A stretch of DNA of 39,026 nucleotides from Anaerolineae bacterium (GCA_021463195.1 JAJTXZ010000046.1:1-39026), one strand, 5' to 3'; shown: positions 30,356-38,949, numbered from the stretch's first letter. The notes: generated from the sequence alone by a model not told the origin. Numbers and translations are program-made.

Positions 30356-30892
30356 ATGTCTTTTACAACCGAACCAACTACGCAAGCCAAACTCTATTGT
30401 GTCAATCATCCGCAAACCGAAACGCTCTTGCGCTGCAACAAGTGCGGCAGACCAATGTGCCTTAGATGCGTGCAGCGCACACCCGTCGGCTATCGCTGCA
30501 AAGAATGTCTCGGCGAACAACGTGCGGGTTATTACACCGCCACGCCATTCGATTACGCGCTTGCGAGCGTCATCGGCGTCGTGTTGGGCGGCGTCAGCGC
30601 GTTCGTCATGCTGCTCTTGAACTTTGGCTTTTTCTCTATCATCATCGCTATCTTTGCGGGACCGTTCGCCGGCGGCATTATTTCAGAGGTGATTCGTCGC
30701 CTCTGCGGCAAAAGACGCGGCCGCTATCTTGGGCTGGCGACTTGCGCGGCGATTACGTTCGGCGCGCTCGCCATTTTATTTCTACCGGCGCTCTTGTCGC
30801 AAGGGCGCTTGGGTGTGACGTTATTGAATTTGGGCTTTTGGATTTTTCTCGCGCTCGCGCTTAGCACAACCTTTGCGCGCCTGCGCGCCTAA
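30356..30892 (+). CDS. Zinc-finger (B-box-like) membrane protein
   Basis: This 178-residue protein was not assigned a function. Residues 15-51 carry a cysteine-rich zinc-binding module (C15, H18, C27, C30, C35, C38, C48, C51) of the B-box type: YCVNHPQTETLLRCNKCGRPMCLRCV, then GYRCKECLGEQ. Three or four membrane segments follow (about 67-90, 92-112, 125-148, 155-175). In other bacteria a similar N-terminal zinc module precedes rhomboid proteases, but no catalytic Ser/His motif is present here. ATG 30356 is chosen; TTG 30338 would add six residues. The upstream 189-bp gap is mostly hairpin repeat copy B. Confidence 0.75.
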   Translation: MSFTTEPTTQAKLYCVNHPQTETLLRCNKCGRPMCLRCVQRTPVGYRCKECLGEQRAGYYTATPFDYALASVIGVVLGGVSAFVMLLLNFGFFSIIIAIFAGPFAGGIISEVIRRLCGKRRGRYLGLATCAAITFGALAILFLPALLSQGRLGVTLLNLGFWIFLALALSTTFARLRA

Positions 30893-30913
30893 AAATTTCA
30901 AATTTTAAATTGC
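30893..30913. repeat. Three-unit heptanucleotide array
   Basis: AAATTTC, AAATTTT and AAATTGC follow each other directly after the stop codon of the zinc-finger protein (30890-30892). The same placement at a stop codon is seen at 18030. Confidence 0.6.
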
Positions 30914-30959
30914 GGCGAGCAGATGCAACGCGCTCACATCGAACAAGCTGCCCGCCGCA
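30911..30959 (+). promoter_or_regulatory. Leader hairpin upstream of RecN
   Basis: TGCGGCGAGCAG (30911-30922) pairs with CTGCCCGCCGCA (30948-30959) with one G-U pair. The ATG of recN is 15 nt downstream. There is no T tract; role unknown. Confidence 0.4.
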
Positions 30960-30973
30960 GTCCATAAGCCGCA

Positions 30974-32713
30974 ATGCTAGTCGAAATCACCATCTCTAAT
31001 CTCGCCATCATTGATCAATTAAATTTGAAATTCGCGCCGGGCTTTAATGTCCTCACCGGCGAAACGGGCGCGGGCAAATCCATCATCCTCGACGCGCTCA
31101 CGCTCTTGCTCGGCGGACGCGCGCAGAGCGAATTAATTCGCGCGGGCGCGACGGAAACGCGCGTCGAAGGCATTTTCCTGCCTAGTCCGCAGGTGCGCGC
31201 GCTACTCGAACCCGAATTGGAAGAAAACGGCATCACGCTCGCGGAAGACCCGCTGATTCTCGCGCGCGAATTGCATCGCGCCGGACGCGCGACGGGACGC
31301 ATTAACGGTCGCGCCGTGACGGGCGCGGTCTTGCAACAAATCGGCGACAAGCTGGTGGATATTCACGGACAGAGCGAACATCTTTCGCTGCTGCGTCCTA
31401 AAGAACATATTGATTTGCTCGACCGCTATGGCAATCTGTGGGAGCAGCGCGCCCAAGTCGCAAAACTCGCGCGGCAGCTGCGCAAGACGCGGCAAGAGCT
31501 GCGTGATTTGCATAAAGACGCGCGCGAGACCGCGCGCAAAATTGACCGCCTCACATTCATTATTCTAGAAATCGGCGACGCCAAATTAAAAGCGAACCAA
31601 GAAGCGGAATTGAAAACCGAACGCGATTTGCTCGCGCACGCGGAAACACGCGCGACCTTGGCGGATGAAGCGTATCACGCGCTATATGGCGGCGGCGATG
31701 AAGAGAATGGCGCGCTCGATTTATTAAATCAAGCGCTCCAAGCCGTGCGCGCGATGGAAAAATACGACCCTGAAATCAAAACACTGCTCGAACAGACCGA
31801 AAGCGCGGGCGCGTTAATGGATGATGTGGCGCGCACGCTGCGCGGCTATCGCGACAGCATCGAATTCAATCCGAAACGACTTGAACAAATCGAAGACCGT
31901 CTCGATCTCATCTTTCGACTGAAACGCAAATACGGCGATACGATTGAACAAGTTTTGGAATTTGGCAAAACGGCGCAGCAAGAATTGGACGCGGTGACGC
32001 ATTCCGAAGAGCGCATGAATGAATTACGCGCGCAAGAAGCGAAACTAGTTCACGACGCGGGCGCGCTCGCGGGAAAACTTTCGCAAGCGCGGCAAGCGGC
32101 GGCAGAAACGCTCGCGCGCGGCATCGAGAATGAACTGCAAGATTTGGGAATGCAAAAAGCGAAATTCGCTGTCGCGCTGAATCGCGTTGAAGACGCGAAC
32201 GGACTCGGCGTCGGCGATAAATATTTTTCATTCGATTCGACCGGCATTGACAAGGTGGAATTCATGGTATCGCCCAATCCCGGCGAACCGTTGAAACCTT
32301 TGGCGAAAATCGCGTCGGGCGGCGAGACTTCACGTTTGATGTTGGCGCTAAAGGCGGTATTGGGCGCGGCGGACCGCACGCCCACGCTCATCTTTGACGA
32401 GATTGACCAGGGGATTGGCGGACGCGTCGGCGCCGTCGTTGGCAAAAAATTGTGGGACCTTACCGCGCCGCATACTCATCAGGTGATATGTATCACGCAC
32501 TTGCCGCAAATCGCCGCGTATGGCGACGAACATTTTCATATTCGCAAACAGGTGGTGGGCGAGCATACGGTGACGCACGCGCAAGCGCTTGAAGCGCAAG
32601 CGCGTCTTGACGAACTCGCGGGCATGTTGGGCGCGGTGACGGATACGAATCGCGCGAGCGCGCAAGAGTTGTGGACCAAAGCCACTGAAAATAAAATGGG
32701 CGCGGAATTTTAA
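30974..32713 (+). CDS. recN: DNA repair protein RecN
   Basis: This 579-residue SMC-like ATPase acts in double-strand-break repair. The N-terminal ATPase half has ISNLAIIDQLNLKF and Walker A GETGAGKS (about 29-36), followed by LLLGGRAQSELIRAGA and VDIHGQSEHLSLL, all RecN-specific. A coiled-coil region spans about 150-370. The C-terminal half has the signature IASGGETSRLMLALK, Walker B LIFDEIDQGIGG and ITHLPQIAAYGDEHFHI. Length is normal. The frame is complete, and its stop overlaps the convergent UroD-like gene by 4 nt (32710-32713). A heptamer array and a hairpin lie just upstream. Confidence 0.96.
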   Translation: MLVEITISNLAIIDQLNLKFAPGFNVLTGETGAGKSIILDALTLLLGGRAQSELIRAGATETRVEGIFLPSPQVRALLEPELEENGITLAEDPLILARELHRAGRATGRINGRAVTGAVLQQIGDKLVDIHGQSEHLSLLRPKEHIDLLDRYGNLWEQRAQVAKLARQLRKTRQELRDLHKDARETARKIDRLTFIILEIGDAKLKANQEAELKTERDLLAHAETRATLADEAYHALYGGGDEENGALDLLNQALQAVRAMEKYDPEIKTLLEQTESAGALMDDVARTLRGYRDSIEFNPKRLEQIEDRLDLIFRLKRKYGDTIEQVLEFGKTAQQELDAVTHSEERMNELRAQEAKLVHDAGALAGKLSQARQAAAETLARGIENELQDLGMQKAKFAVALNRVEDANGLGVGDKYFSFDSTGIDKVEFMVSPNPGEPLKPLAKIASGGETSRLMLALKAVLGAADRTPTLIFDEIDQGIGGRVGAVVGKKLWDLTAPHTHQVICITHLPQIAAYGDEHFHIRKQVVGEHTVTHAQALEAQARLDELAGMLGAVTDTNRASAQELWTKATENKMGAEF

Positions 32714-33708
32714 TTCGCCAACACCTCATTCTGCGCCCGCAAATTTTCATGCGGCGTGCCATCGGGAATTTCGCAGCCGCCCGCGCTAAACATGCGCGGG
32801 CCGCCTATGTCAATGCAATATTTCGTCGCGCGCCGCACATCATCGGGCGTGCCTTGCAACATCACGACGACAGGGTCAAAGTTGCCGCAAATCGCGACGC
32901 GGTCGCGGAAAATCGCCGACGCCTTGTCGAACGGCACCATCCAATCCACGTCAATAATGTCCGCGCCGCACTGCGGCATCAAATCCAACAGATGCGTTGT
33001 GCGCCCGCAAATGTGCAGACGGCTCAGCGCGCCCATCTCGCGCACCGCCGCGAAAATTCGCTTTTCGTACGGCAGCGCGAATTTTTGATACATCTCGCGA
33101 TTGACCATCGAAGCCACTGCGTCGCCCAACCCCACAATATCCGCGCCCGCCTGAACTTGAGCGCGCGCGAACGCGATTTCCACTTCGACCAGCTGTTCCA
33201 ACAAATCTACCACCCAAGTCGGCTCAATGGAAACATCCACCATAATTTCATTGATGCCGCGCACATCCGCCGCCTGCGCGAACGCGCCCTCCACCCAGCC
33301 CATAATAGGCGTCTCGCCACCCACGCGTTCGCGAAACGCGCGCAGCGCCTTTAAACGATCGCTCATACGCGGACCATCCTCTGGCGCGACAAACGTCAAT
33401 TTCTTCACATCGTCATATTCGCGTATCGGCGGGACAGGACACATCGGATTGTGGTCGGGTTCAAAAAGAATCGCGCCGCCAAGATCATGTGTTTCGCGGT
33501 AGGGGTCCGAAATCGCTTGGACGATATCCAAATCAAAATTTTCCAACATCGCCATATTCGCGTCCACCAACACGCGATAATCCAAATAATACTCGCGCAG
33601 CGGTTTTTTAATATAGTGCGCGGCAAAAGTCATCATAATGTCAAAGTTCGGCACGCGATCAACCGGTTCGCCCTTGAGTCGCCGCGTCATGCGTTCCATA
33701 GCATTCAT
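32710..33708 (-). CDS. UroD-family zinc-site protein (methylcobamide methyltransferase-like)
   Basis: This 332-residue protein is related to uroporphyrinogen decarboxylase. H232-x-C234 (LHICGRTTHLL) and C312 (AGGCEIPDGTP) form the zinc motif HxC...C of MtaA/CmuA-type methyltransferases, which move methyl groups between corrinoid proteins and thiols. True HemE lacks this motif. It opens MNAMERMTRRLKGEPVDRVPNFD, a typical start for this group. No corrinoid protein, activase or CoM-related gene is adjacent, so the methyl donor and acceptor are unknown. It lies 3' of mevalonate kinase on the same strand, separated by about 50 bp, with no evident functional link. An alternative ATG three codons later is possible. 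Confidence 0.87.
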   Translation of the reverse strand: MNAMERMTRRLKGEPVDRVPNFDIMMTFAAHYIKKPLREYYLDYRVLVDANMAMLENFDLDIVQAISDPYRETHDLGGAILFEPDHNPMCPVPPIREYDDVKKLTFVAPEDGPRMSDRLKALRAFRERVGGETPIMGWVEGAFAQAADVRGINEIMVDVSIEPTWVVDLLEQLVEVEIAFARAQVQAGADIVGLGDAVASMVNREMYQKFALPYEKRIFAAVREMGALSRLHICGRTTHLLDLMPQCGADIIDVDWMVPFDKASAIFRDRVAICGNFDPVVVMLQGTPDDVRRATKYCIDIGGPRMFSAGGCEIPDGTPHENLRAQNEVLAN

Positions 33709-33759
33709 CGTGTTGATTATTGCGGCAGCAAAACATTGACCGCGCCGCGTTTGCGCTGG

Positions 33760-34707
33760 TCAATGTTTTGCGCCAACCTCCGTGACCATTACACTCGCCG
33801 CGCCTGCGTCCAGCAGCGCGCGTTTTATATTTTCCGCGTCGCGCGGGTCAATCATAAAAATCACATTGCCGCCGCGGCCGCCACCCGAAAGTTTGCCGCC
33901 CTGCGCGCCCGCGCGCAGACCCGCGTCCAATAATTTTTCAATTTCACGCGACGATACGCCTAACGCGCTCAACGCGAGTTGATTACGCGTCATCAATTCG
34001 CCCAAACGCGCGTTTTCACCGCGCGCCAACGCGCTTGACGCTTGCGCCACAATTTCGCCAATCGCGTCAAATAATTTCTCGTACGTCGCAGGATCCATTT
34101 GCCAGCCGCGGCGCACGTCGCCGACTGTGATTTTGGTCGGACTCGCGATGCCTGTATTCGCAATCATGAGCGTGAACGGGCGCGCGATGAGGAACGGCGC
34201 GATTTCATTCCGCGCGGGCGGCGGACGACGCGTAAACCGAATGGGCTGCTCGAACGCGATCACGGTATTGTCAATGCCGCTCGGCGTGCCGTGATACAGT
34301 TTTTCGGTCTCGTAGACCAGTTCGGAAATTTCGAGCGGCGTCAAAGATTTATCGAAAAACGCGGCTAGCGCGCGCGCCAGCGCGGTGGAAATCGCCGCGC
34401 CGCTGCCAAAACCGCTCGCCATCGGAATATCCGATTCAATCTCGATGCTTAGATTAGCGGATGCGTTCAGCGCGTCAAGCGTGAGTCGCGTCAGCCGCGC
34501 CAGCGCGTCGTCCGGCGTCGCGGCGCTCAATTCATATACGCGTCCGAGCTCGCGCGCGTGTATCAAAATGCCGGACTGCGCGCGCGGTTCGACGCGCGCG
34601 CGCGCGCGCAGCAACGTGAGCGGCGCGGCGAGCGCGGGACGCCCGTACACCACCGCGTGTTCGCCAAACAATATAATTTTGCCGCATGCAGACGCGCTAG
34701 TCATCAT
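33760..34707 (-). CDS. Mevalonate kinase (GHMP family)
   Basis: This 315-residue cytoplasmic kinase phosphorylates mevalonate in isoprenoid synthesis. Motif 1 is GKIILFGEHAVVYGRPALA (about 9-27), typical of mevalonate rather than homoserine or galactose kinases. Motif 2 is DIPMASGFGSGAAIS (93-107), a variant of PxxxGLGSSAA. The catalytic Asp is D146 in GTPSGIDNTV. Motif 3 is KLSGGGRGGN (about 283-292). The mevalonate route is known in some Chloroflexota, which fits the suggested host. ATG 34707 (MMTSAS) is chosen; the longer upstream reading is not homologous. A promoter at 34713-34741 places the transcript start at or next to this ATG. No other isoprenoid gene is in the window. Confidence 0.9.
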   Translation of the reverse strand: MMTSASACGKIILFGEHAVVYGRPALAAPLTLLRARARVEPRAQSGILIHARELGRVYELSAATPDDALARLTRLTLDALNASANLSIEIESDIPMASGFGSGAAISTALARALAAFFDKSLTPLEISELVYETEKLYHGTPSGIDNTVIAFEQPIRFTRRPPPARNEIAPFLIARPFTLMIANTGIASPTKITVGDVRRGWQMDPATYEKLFDAIGEIVAQASSALARGENARLGELMTRNQLALSALGVSSREIEKLLDAGLRAGAQGGKLSGGGRGGNVIFMIDPRDAENIKRALLDAGAASVMVTEVGAKH

Positions 34708-34712
34708 CCACA

Positions 34713-34741
34713 ACTGTAGTAGAATAAACGTTGATTTGCAA
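34713..34741 (-). promoter_or_regulatory. Promoter of mevalonate kinase, possibly leaderless
   Basis: On the minus strand TTGCAA (34736-34741) and TACAGT (complement of 34713-34718) are 17 bp apart. The expected start site is about 34706-34707, coinciding with the ATG. It lies in the 91-bp divergent gap shared with the CNNM/CorC-type gene. Confidence 0.45.
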
Positions 34742-34798
34742 ATCATGTCCGGCGGCAGCGTCACCCGCGCCCTTGTGACCGCGCCCGGTTTGGAAGAT

Positions 34799-36130
34799 AT
34801 GAATACTGTCCTTTTGGATTTTTCGCTGTTGGGACTTGCCGTCCTGCTCATTCTCGCCAACGCTTTTTTTGTCGCGGCGGAATTCGCGCTCGTGAGCGTC
34901 CGTAAAACGCGCATCGAAGAATTGGTCGCGCAAGGCAATGTAAACGCGCGCACGGTCAAGCATGTCATTCACGACCCCGACCGTTTCATCGCCGCGACGC
35001 AGTTGGGTATCACCATCGCTTCGCTGGCGCTCGGTTGGATTGGCGAACCCGCGATTTCGCACCTCATCGAACCGTTATTCGGCATGGTGCCAGAATCGCT
35101 GCTCTCGCACGCGACGACAGCGATTATTTCCACCATCATCGCGTTTTCGATTATCACTTTTTTGCACGTCGTCATTGGCGAACTCGCGCCCAAATCGGTG
35201 GCGTTGAGTTATCCTGAAAAATCATCGCTCGTTGTCGCGCGCCCGATGATTTTGTTTGAGAATATCTTTCGACCGGCGATTTGGCTCTTGAACGGCGCCG
35301 GCAACGGCTTGCTCCGCTTGTTCAAACTCAATCCGCCGCAGGGACATCAACTCGTCCATTCTGTGGAAGAATTAAAAATGCTTGTGAGTTCCAGCGCGGC
35401 GAGCGGCGAATTGGAGCCGGTTGAACGTCAATTCGCGGAACGCGCTTTCGAGTTTGCCGACCGTCAGGTGAACGAGGTAATGATTCCGCGCACATCCATG
35501 CGCGCGGTCGAAGAGAATGCCACCATCCAAGATTTTCTCGCGTTATTCGCGCAAGTGAGTCACAGCCGTTTTCCGGTATACAACGGCGCGCTGGATAACA
35601 TTGTCGGTTTTGTCTGGGTCAAGGACATTTTGCGCGCGATGGCAAAAGGGCCGGGCGCGCGACAGCAACCTTTGGCTAGCTTGATGCGCACCGCGCTCTA
35701 TGTGCCAGAAACCAAAGCGATCGGCGCGCTGTTTGGCGAAATGCAGCGTCAGAAAATTCAACTGGCGATTGTGTTGGATGAATATGGCGGCACGGCTGGC
35801 ATGGTGACGATTGAGGAATTGATTGAAGAAGTGGTTGGGCCGGTGAGCGATGAATTGACCGCCAGCGCGCCAGCAGTGCGCCGCCTAGAGGACGGTCAAT
35901 TCGAAGTCAATGCCATGCTCAGCGTGGACGAGGCGAACGAGATGATTAAACTCGATTTGCCCGAATCGGATGATTACGAAACGCTCGCGGGTTTGCTTTT
36001 GACGCGCTTGGGTCGCGTGCCAAAAGAAGGCGAAGTCACGCGCATCGGCAATGTGAAATTCACGATTCTCAAAATGCAGGGGCCGAAAATCGAAAAAGTG
36101 CTTTTGACGCGCGGGGTCGAGAAAAAATAA
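34799..36130 (+). CDS. CNNM/CBS/CorC_HlyC-domain membrane protein (hemolysin C/magnesium-efflux-like)
   Basis: This 443-residue inner-membrane protein has the full family architecture. A CNNM (DUF21) transmembrane domain covers about 1-190, including [22 protein letters not shown] and [18 protein letters not shown] pair covers about 205-325, with [11 protein letters not shown] and [22 protein letters not shown] CorC_HlyC transporter-associated domain lies near 345-430, with [19 protein letters not shown]. Relatives are implicated in Mg2+ or Co2+ transport and membrane integrity. ATG 34799 has GGAAG 3-7 nt upstream; an in-frame ATG at 34745 would add 18 residues. A much longer reading into mevalonate kinase on the opposite strand is rejected. 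The terminator at 36126 overlaps the stop codon. Confidence 0.92.
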   Translation: MNTVLLDFSLLGLAVLLILANAFFVAAEFALVSVRKTRIEELVAQGNVNARTVKHVIHDPDRFIAATQLGITIASLALGWIGEPAISHLIEPLFGMVPESLLSHATTAIISTIIAFSIITFLHVVIGELAPKSVALSYPEKSSLVVARPMILFENIFRPAIWLLNGAGNGLLRLFKLNPPQGHQLVHSVEELKMLVSSSAASGELEPVERQFAERAFEFADRQVNEVMIPRTSMRAVEENATIQDFLALFAQVSHSRFPVYNGALDNIVGFVWVKDILRAMAKGPGARQQPLASLMRTALYVPETKAIGALFGEMQRQKIQLAIVLDEYGGTAGMVTIEELIEEVVGPVSDELTASAPAVRRLEDGQFEVNAMLSVDEANEMIKLDLPESDDYETLAGLLLTRLGRVPKEGEVTRIGNVKFTILKMQGPKIEKVLLTRGVEKK

Positions 36131-36155
36131 GGCGGCGCTGGCGCGCCGCCTTATT
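36126..36155. terminator. Bidirectional terminator overlapping two convergent stop codons
   Basis: AATAAGGCGGCGC (36126-36138) and GCGCCGCCTTATT (36143-36155) are exact inverted copies around TGGC, the same loop as at 21218-21221. The plus-strand stop (36128-36130) lies in the left arm and the minus-strand stop begins at the end of the right arm. Confidence 0.75.
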
Positions 36156-37096
36156 CATGTTGTCGCTTGGTCGCGCTCTTTTTGGTTCATCGCAAGATAC
36201 GCCTCGGTCCAAACATTGGACTCGAACAACTGAAAAATTCCCTCGAGCGCGCCAACGAACAGCCACAACGGAATTAGCGCGAGCAAACCAATGACCAGCA
36301 GCGCATTCCAATTATCGCGAAAGATGCCCAACACGCCGATTATTCCAAACACGCTTAGCGGAACCATCACCAGCGCGGTCAGCATCCCATAGCCAAAGCG
36401 CGCGCCAATCAGCAAGAGATAGACAACCAACACATTGCCCGACTGCGCGCGCGTGCGCTCAATGCCGCGCCGCAAGCCCTGGCGCGTTGGCAAATCTTCC
36501 AGCACAATCGCGCGCACCGCCATTTCATATATGGGATGAATCACTACGCCCAAAATGATCAGGCATGCTATCACGCAACCGAACGGCAAGAGCGTCGCTA
36601 ACATATAGAGCATGAAATCTCTAGCTGCCATACCGCCAAAACCGCGCCGCGCGATGATTTGGGTCAACAATGGAGTTAGACCGAGCAAAATCAAAATGAT
36701 GCTGCCCAGCGCCAATGGCACGTTGATCAATAAACCCAAGCCCAATAGGCGCGCATAAAATTTTCTGCCGCTCTGCCACGCCGCGCGCAGCGTCGGTTGC
36801 ATTTGCTGTTCCGCCGCGCGCACCGTATCCACCAGCGCGCCGCGCGCGACAAAACGAAAATAAAAAATCAACCCGAGCCACATCAACGCCATGACGAGTC
36901 CGATAATGATCGCAAACACCACTAGCATCGGTTCAACGCGGAAATCGAATAGATTGTTGGAACGATTAAATTGAGACGAAAAATTCGGACCGCTTATGCC
37001 CGCGCTGGTCAAGCCCATCACCAACGCGAAAATCCATAGGAATTTATATTGCCACATCAATTCCAACGAACGCGTAAAAATGCGACCGATGTCCAT
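36155..37096 (-). CDS. Polytopic membrane protein of unknown function
   Basis: This 313-residue protein starts MDIGRIFTRSLELMWQYKFLWIFAL, a pattern found in uncharacterised membrane proteins distantly like the membrane domain of glycerophosphodiesterase-type proteins. About six long hydrophobic segments follow, near 18-35, 58-90, 115-140, 165-195, 230-255 and 262-290. A conserved-looking amphipathic tract, AIVLEDLPTRQGLRRGIERTRA, lies between segments. No catalytic motif was recognised. ATG 37096 is fixed by a good AGGAGG ribosome-binding site (complement of 37103-37108). Last gene of the minus-strand unit with Nudix, SurE and a small membrane protein; it starts 11 nt after the Nudix stop. 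Confidence 0.8.
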   Translation of the reverse strand: MDIGRIFTRSLELMWQYKFLWIFALVMGLTSAGISGPNFSSQFNRSNNLFDFRVEPMLVVFAIIIGLVMALMWLGLIFYFRFVARGALVDTVRAAEQQMQPTLRAAWQSGRKFYARLLGLGLLINVPLALGSIILILLGLTPLLTQIIARRGFGGMAARDFMLYMLATLLPFGCVIACLIILGVVIHPIYEMAVRAIVLEDLPTRQGLRRGIERTRAQSGNVLVVYLLLIGARFGYGMLTALVMVPLSVFGIIGVLGIFRDNWNALLVIGLLALIPLWLFVGALEGIFQLFESNVWTEAYLAMNQKERDQATT

Positions 37097-37107
37097 AGCG
37101 CGCCTCC

Positions 37108-37674
37108 TCAGACTTGCAAGCGCGGCGCCAGCCAACGATGCGCCGCCGCGCGAAACTTGCCCCATTCACGCCACTGTCCCGGTAAACTTTCTAGAAACTG
37201 AGCGGCCAGTTGTAGCTCAAACGCGTCCGCTTCCGCAAAGTCCGAAATTAACTCGGTCGCGTCAGTTGGCTGCGGCGTTCCGACAAACAATTCCGTCCGA
37301 AAGACAAACGACGGGTAATACAATTTCTTGTCGCGCAATTCAAAAATATTTTCCAACACCCCCAACAAGCGCAGCGATGCGGGATGAAACCCGATTTCCT
37401 CATACGTCTCGCGTCGCGCCGCGTCATCCGCCGCTTCGCCGTGATGAATGCCGCCCGTTGGCAGCCGATATACCTCTTCGGGATAATGCGGTTTCCTATG
37501 CAGCAGCGTTTGGTTCGCCGCGCGCGGCACGACCAAGATAATTTCTCCGCGACGGCGCGTCAAGCGTTTCACCCATTCGCCAAAATAAGCCGACACGTTT
37601 GAAAATTCAAACGTCATGCGCTCCGGTTCGCCATAGACGCGCGCCAAATGGGCAATCTCGCTGTCAATGTCCAT
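37108..37674 (-). CDS. Nudix hydrolase
   Basis: This 188-residue cytoplasmic hydrolase cleaves a nucleoside-diphosphate-linked or related pyrophosphate. The Nudix box is complete (about 74-96): GGIHHGE followed by AADDAARRETYEEIGF, matching GX5EX7REUXEEXGU. A strand-rich N-terminal part (RRGEIILVVPRAANQTLLHRKP) precedes it. The C-terminal region is helical and does not suggest a substrate. The ATG lies inside the SurE gene (11-nt overlap), indicating translational coupling; SurE is a nucleotidase, so both may act on nucleotides or in house-cleaning. The Shine-Dalgarno motif of the next gene overlaps its end. Confidence 0.92.
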   Translation of the reverse strand: MDIDSEIAHLARVYGEPERMTFEFSNVSAYFGEWVKRLTRRRGEIILVVPRAANQTLLHRKPHYPEEVYRLPTGGIHHGEAADDAARRETYEEIGFHPASLRLLGVLENIFELRDKKLYYPSFVFRTELFVGTPQPTDATELISDFAEADAFELQLAAQFLESLPGQWREWGKFRAAAHRWLAPRLQV

Positions 37675-38461
37675 GCGCCAACGCCTTTAAAGTGGCTCTA
37701 AACTCGCGCAGCGCCGCATGGGCGGTCAAATCATACGTCACCGGCGTCACTGAAACAACGCGGTCCACCAATACGGCGTGAATATCCGAATCGCGCTCCA
37801 ATGTTTCGCGATTGACCATAATATCATAACCGACGAGACGACCGTTCTGAACCGTCGAACGAAAATACGCTTGATGCGACGCGCGCGTCACGCGTCCGCT
37901 TGTGTCGCGGTTCGCGTCGCTCGGCACATTCACATTCACCACCGGCGCGAGACGCGCCAAATCACGCGTCAAAATTTGTTCCGCCAATTTACGCGTCCAT
38001 TGCGCCGCGATCGCGAAATCAATTTCCGCGCTGTGCGATAAATGATACTGACGGTCCATTTCCAGCGAGACCGCCAGCGCCGGCACGCCATCCGCCGCCG
38101 CTTCCAATGCCGCGCCCACCGTGCCGCTAATCGTCAAACCGCTGCCCAAATTTTCGCCATAATTAATGCCGCTTACGACCAACGCGGGACGGCGCGGCGT
38201 CTCTAGCAATAACGCATAGCGCACACACACCGCAGGCGATGCGTCCACCGCAATCGTTTGTACGCGCGTATTAGCTACGCGCAGCGTCGAGCGCGTGACC
38301 GCGCGTTGATTCCATACAAAGGAACGCCCTTTGGAAGACTGCTGCGCGCGCGGCGCCACAATCATCATCTCGCCCAAACCGCGCAGAGCGCGCACCGCCG
38401 CATACAAACCGGGCGAATCCACCCCATCATCGTTCGTCAATAAAATCAACGGCTTTGCCAT
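37664..38461 (-). CDS. surE: 5'/3'-nucleotidase SurE
   Basis: This 265-residue metal-dependent nucleotidase removes phosphate from 5'- and 3'-nucleoside monophosphates and is linked to stationary-phase survival. Hallmarks are LILLTNDDGVDSPGL with metal ligands D11 and D12, APRAQQSSKGRSF with the ligand Ser near 42, SGINYGENLGSGLTISGTVGAALEA, and VNVNVPS. Length is normal. ATG 38461 begins at the conserved N-terminus; a GTG at 38470, which overlaps the stop of the upstream gene, would add three residues. Second gene of a four-gene minus-strand unit. Confidence 0.95.
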   Translation of the reverse strand: MAKPLILLTNDDGVDSPGLYAAVRALRGLGEMMIVAPRAQQSSKGRSFVWNQRAVTRSTLRVANTRVQTIAVDASPAVCVRYALLLETPRRPALVVSGINYGENLGSGLTISGTVGAALEAAADGVPALAVSLEMDRQYHLSHSAEIDFAIAAQWTRKLAEQILTRDLARLAPVVNVNVPSDANRDTSGRVTRASHQAYFRSTVQNGRLVGYDIMVNRETLERDSDIHAVLVDRVVSVTPVTYDLTAHAALREFRATLKALAHGH

Positions 38462-38466
38462 AGCTC

Positions 38467-38871
38467 TCACATCGTCAACATTCGGGCGAGAATCACCAGC
38501 GACAACGCCACGCCGATAAATAGCGCCGGTCCAATAAACGAAAACGCGCGGCTCGTGCGTTCAATCCAGAACGCGCCGCCCGCGGCAAGCGCTGCCACAA
38601 CCAATATCGGCAGACCGAGCATTTGAAAATTCAAAAAAGCCGCCGCGCCCCATGCGCCCGCGTTGTACCACAACAGCAGCGCGGCATTTTCATTATTCGG
38701 ATTTTGCGCCAAAAACAAAAACAAGATGCCCGTCACCAGCGCGAGCAAAAAAACCGCATTAACCGGCTGCGCCAAGCCGACGCCCGACGTAATCAGCAAA
38801 AACAAGAGCAGCGTAAAAACGAGCAAGGCAGCGACCAACGCCGCCAACGGCAAACGGTCAAGCAGATTCAT
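38467..38871 (-). CDS. Small four-helix membrane protein
   Basis: This 134-residue protein was not recognised. Four hydrophobic segments are visible (about 8-30, 36-55, 65-98 and 110-132), with short polar links containing QNPNNENAA and WIERTSRA. There is no signal cleavage site or motif. First gene of the SurE-containing unit; its stop is directly followed by the SurE start region. The ATG at 38871 is only 3-4 nt from the start site expected from the promoter at 38881-38909, and there is no Shine-Dalgarno motif, so a leaderless message is likely. Confidence 0.7.
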   Translation of the reverse strand: MNLLDRLPLAALVAALLVFTLLLFLLITSGVGLAQPVNAVFLLALVTGILFLFLAQNPNNENAALLLWYNAGAWGAAAFLNFQMLGLPILVVAALAAGGAFWIERTSRAFSFIGPALFIGVALSLVILARMLTM

Positions 38872-38880
38872 ACGTCCGCG

Positions 38881-38909
38881 ATGATAACGTGAAATGAAAG
38901 CGCTGTCAA
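38881..38909 (-). promoter_or_regulatory. Strong promoter of the SurE unit, nearly leaderless
   Basis: On the minus strand TTGACA (complement of 38904-38909) and TATCAT (complement of 38881-38886) are 17 bp apart. The expected start is about 38874, leaving 3-4 nt before the ATG at 38871. Confidence 0.7.
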
Positions 38910-38949
38910 CGAATCGCGTAGGGCTGACACAAAGTCAGGGAGCAGCCAT

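Noticed and set aside
32749-33354. Plus-strand open frame opposite the UroD-like gene
   Set aside because: Antisense shadow, Arg/Ala/His-rich, without start signal or known motif.
34385-34798. Long N-terminal extension of the CNNM/CorC-type gene
   Set aside because: It overlaps the mevalonate kinase gene antisense. The family begins at the membrane segment after ATG 34799, which has a ribosome-binding motif.
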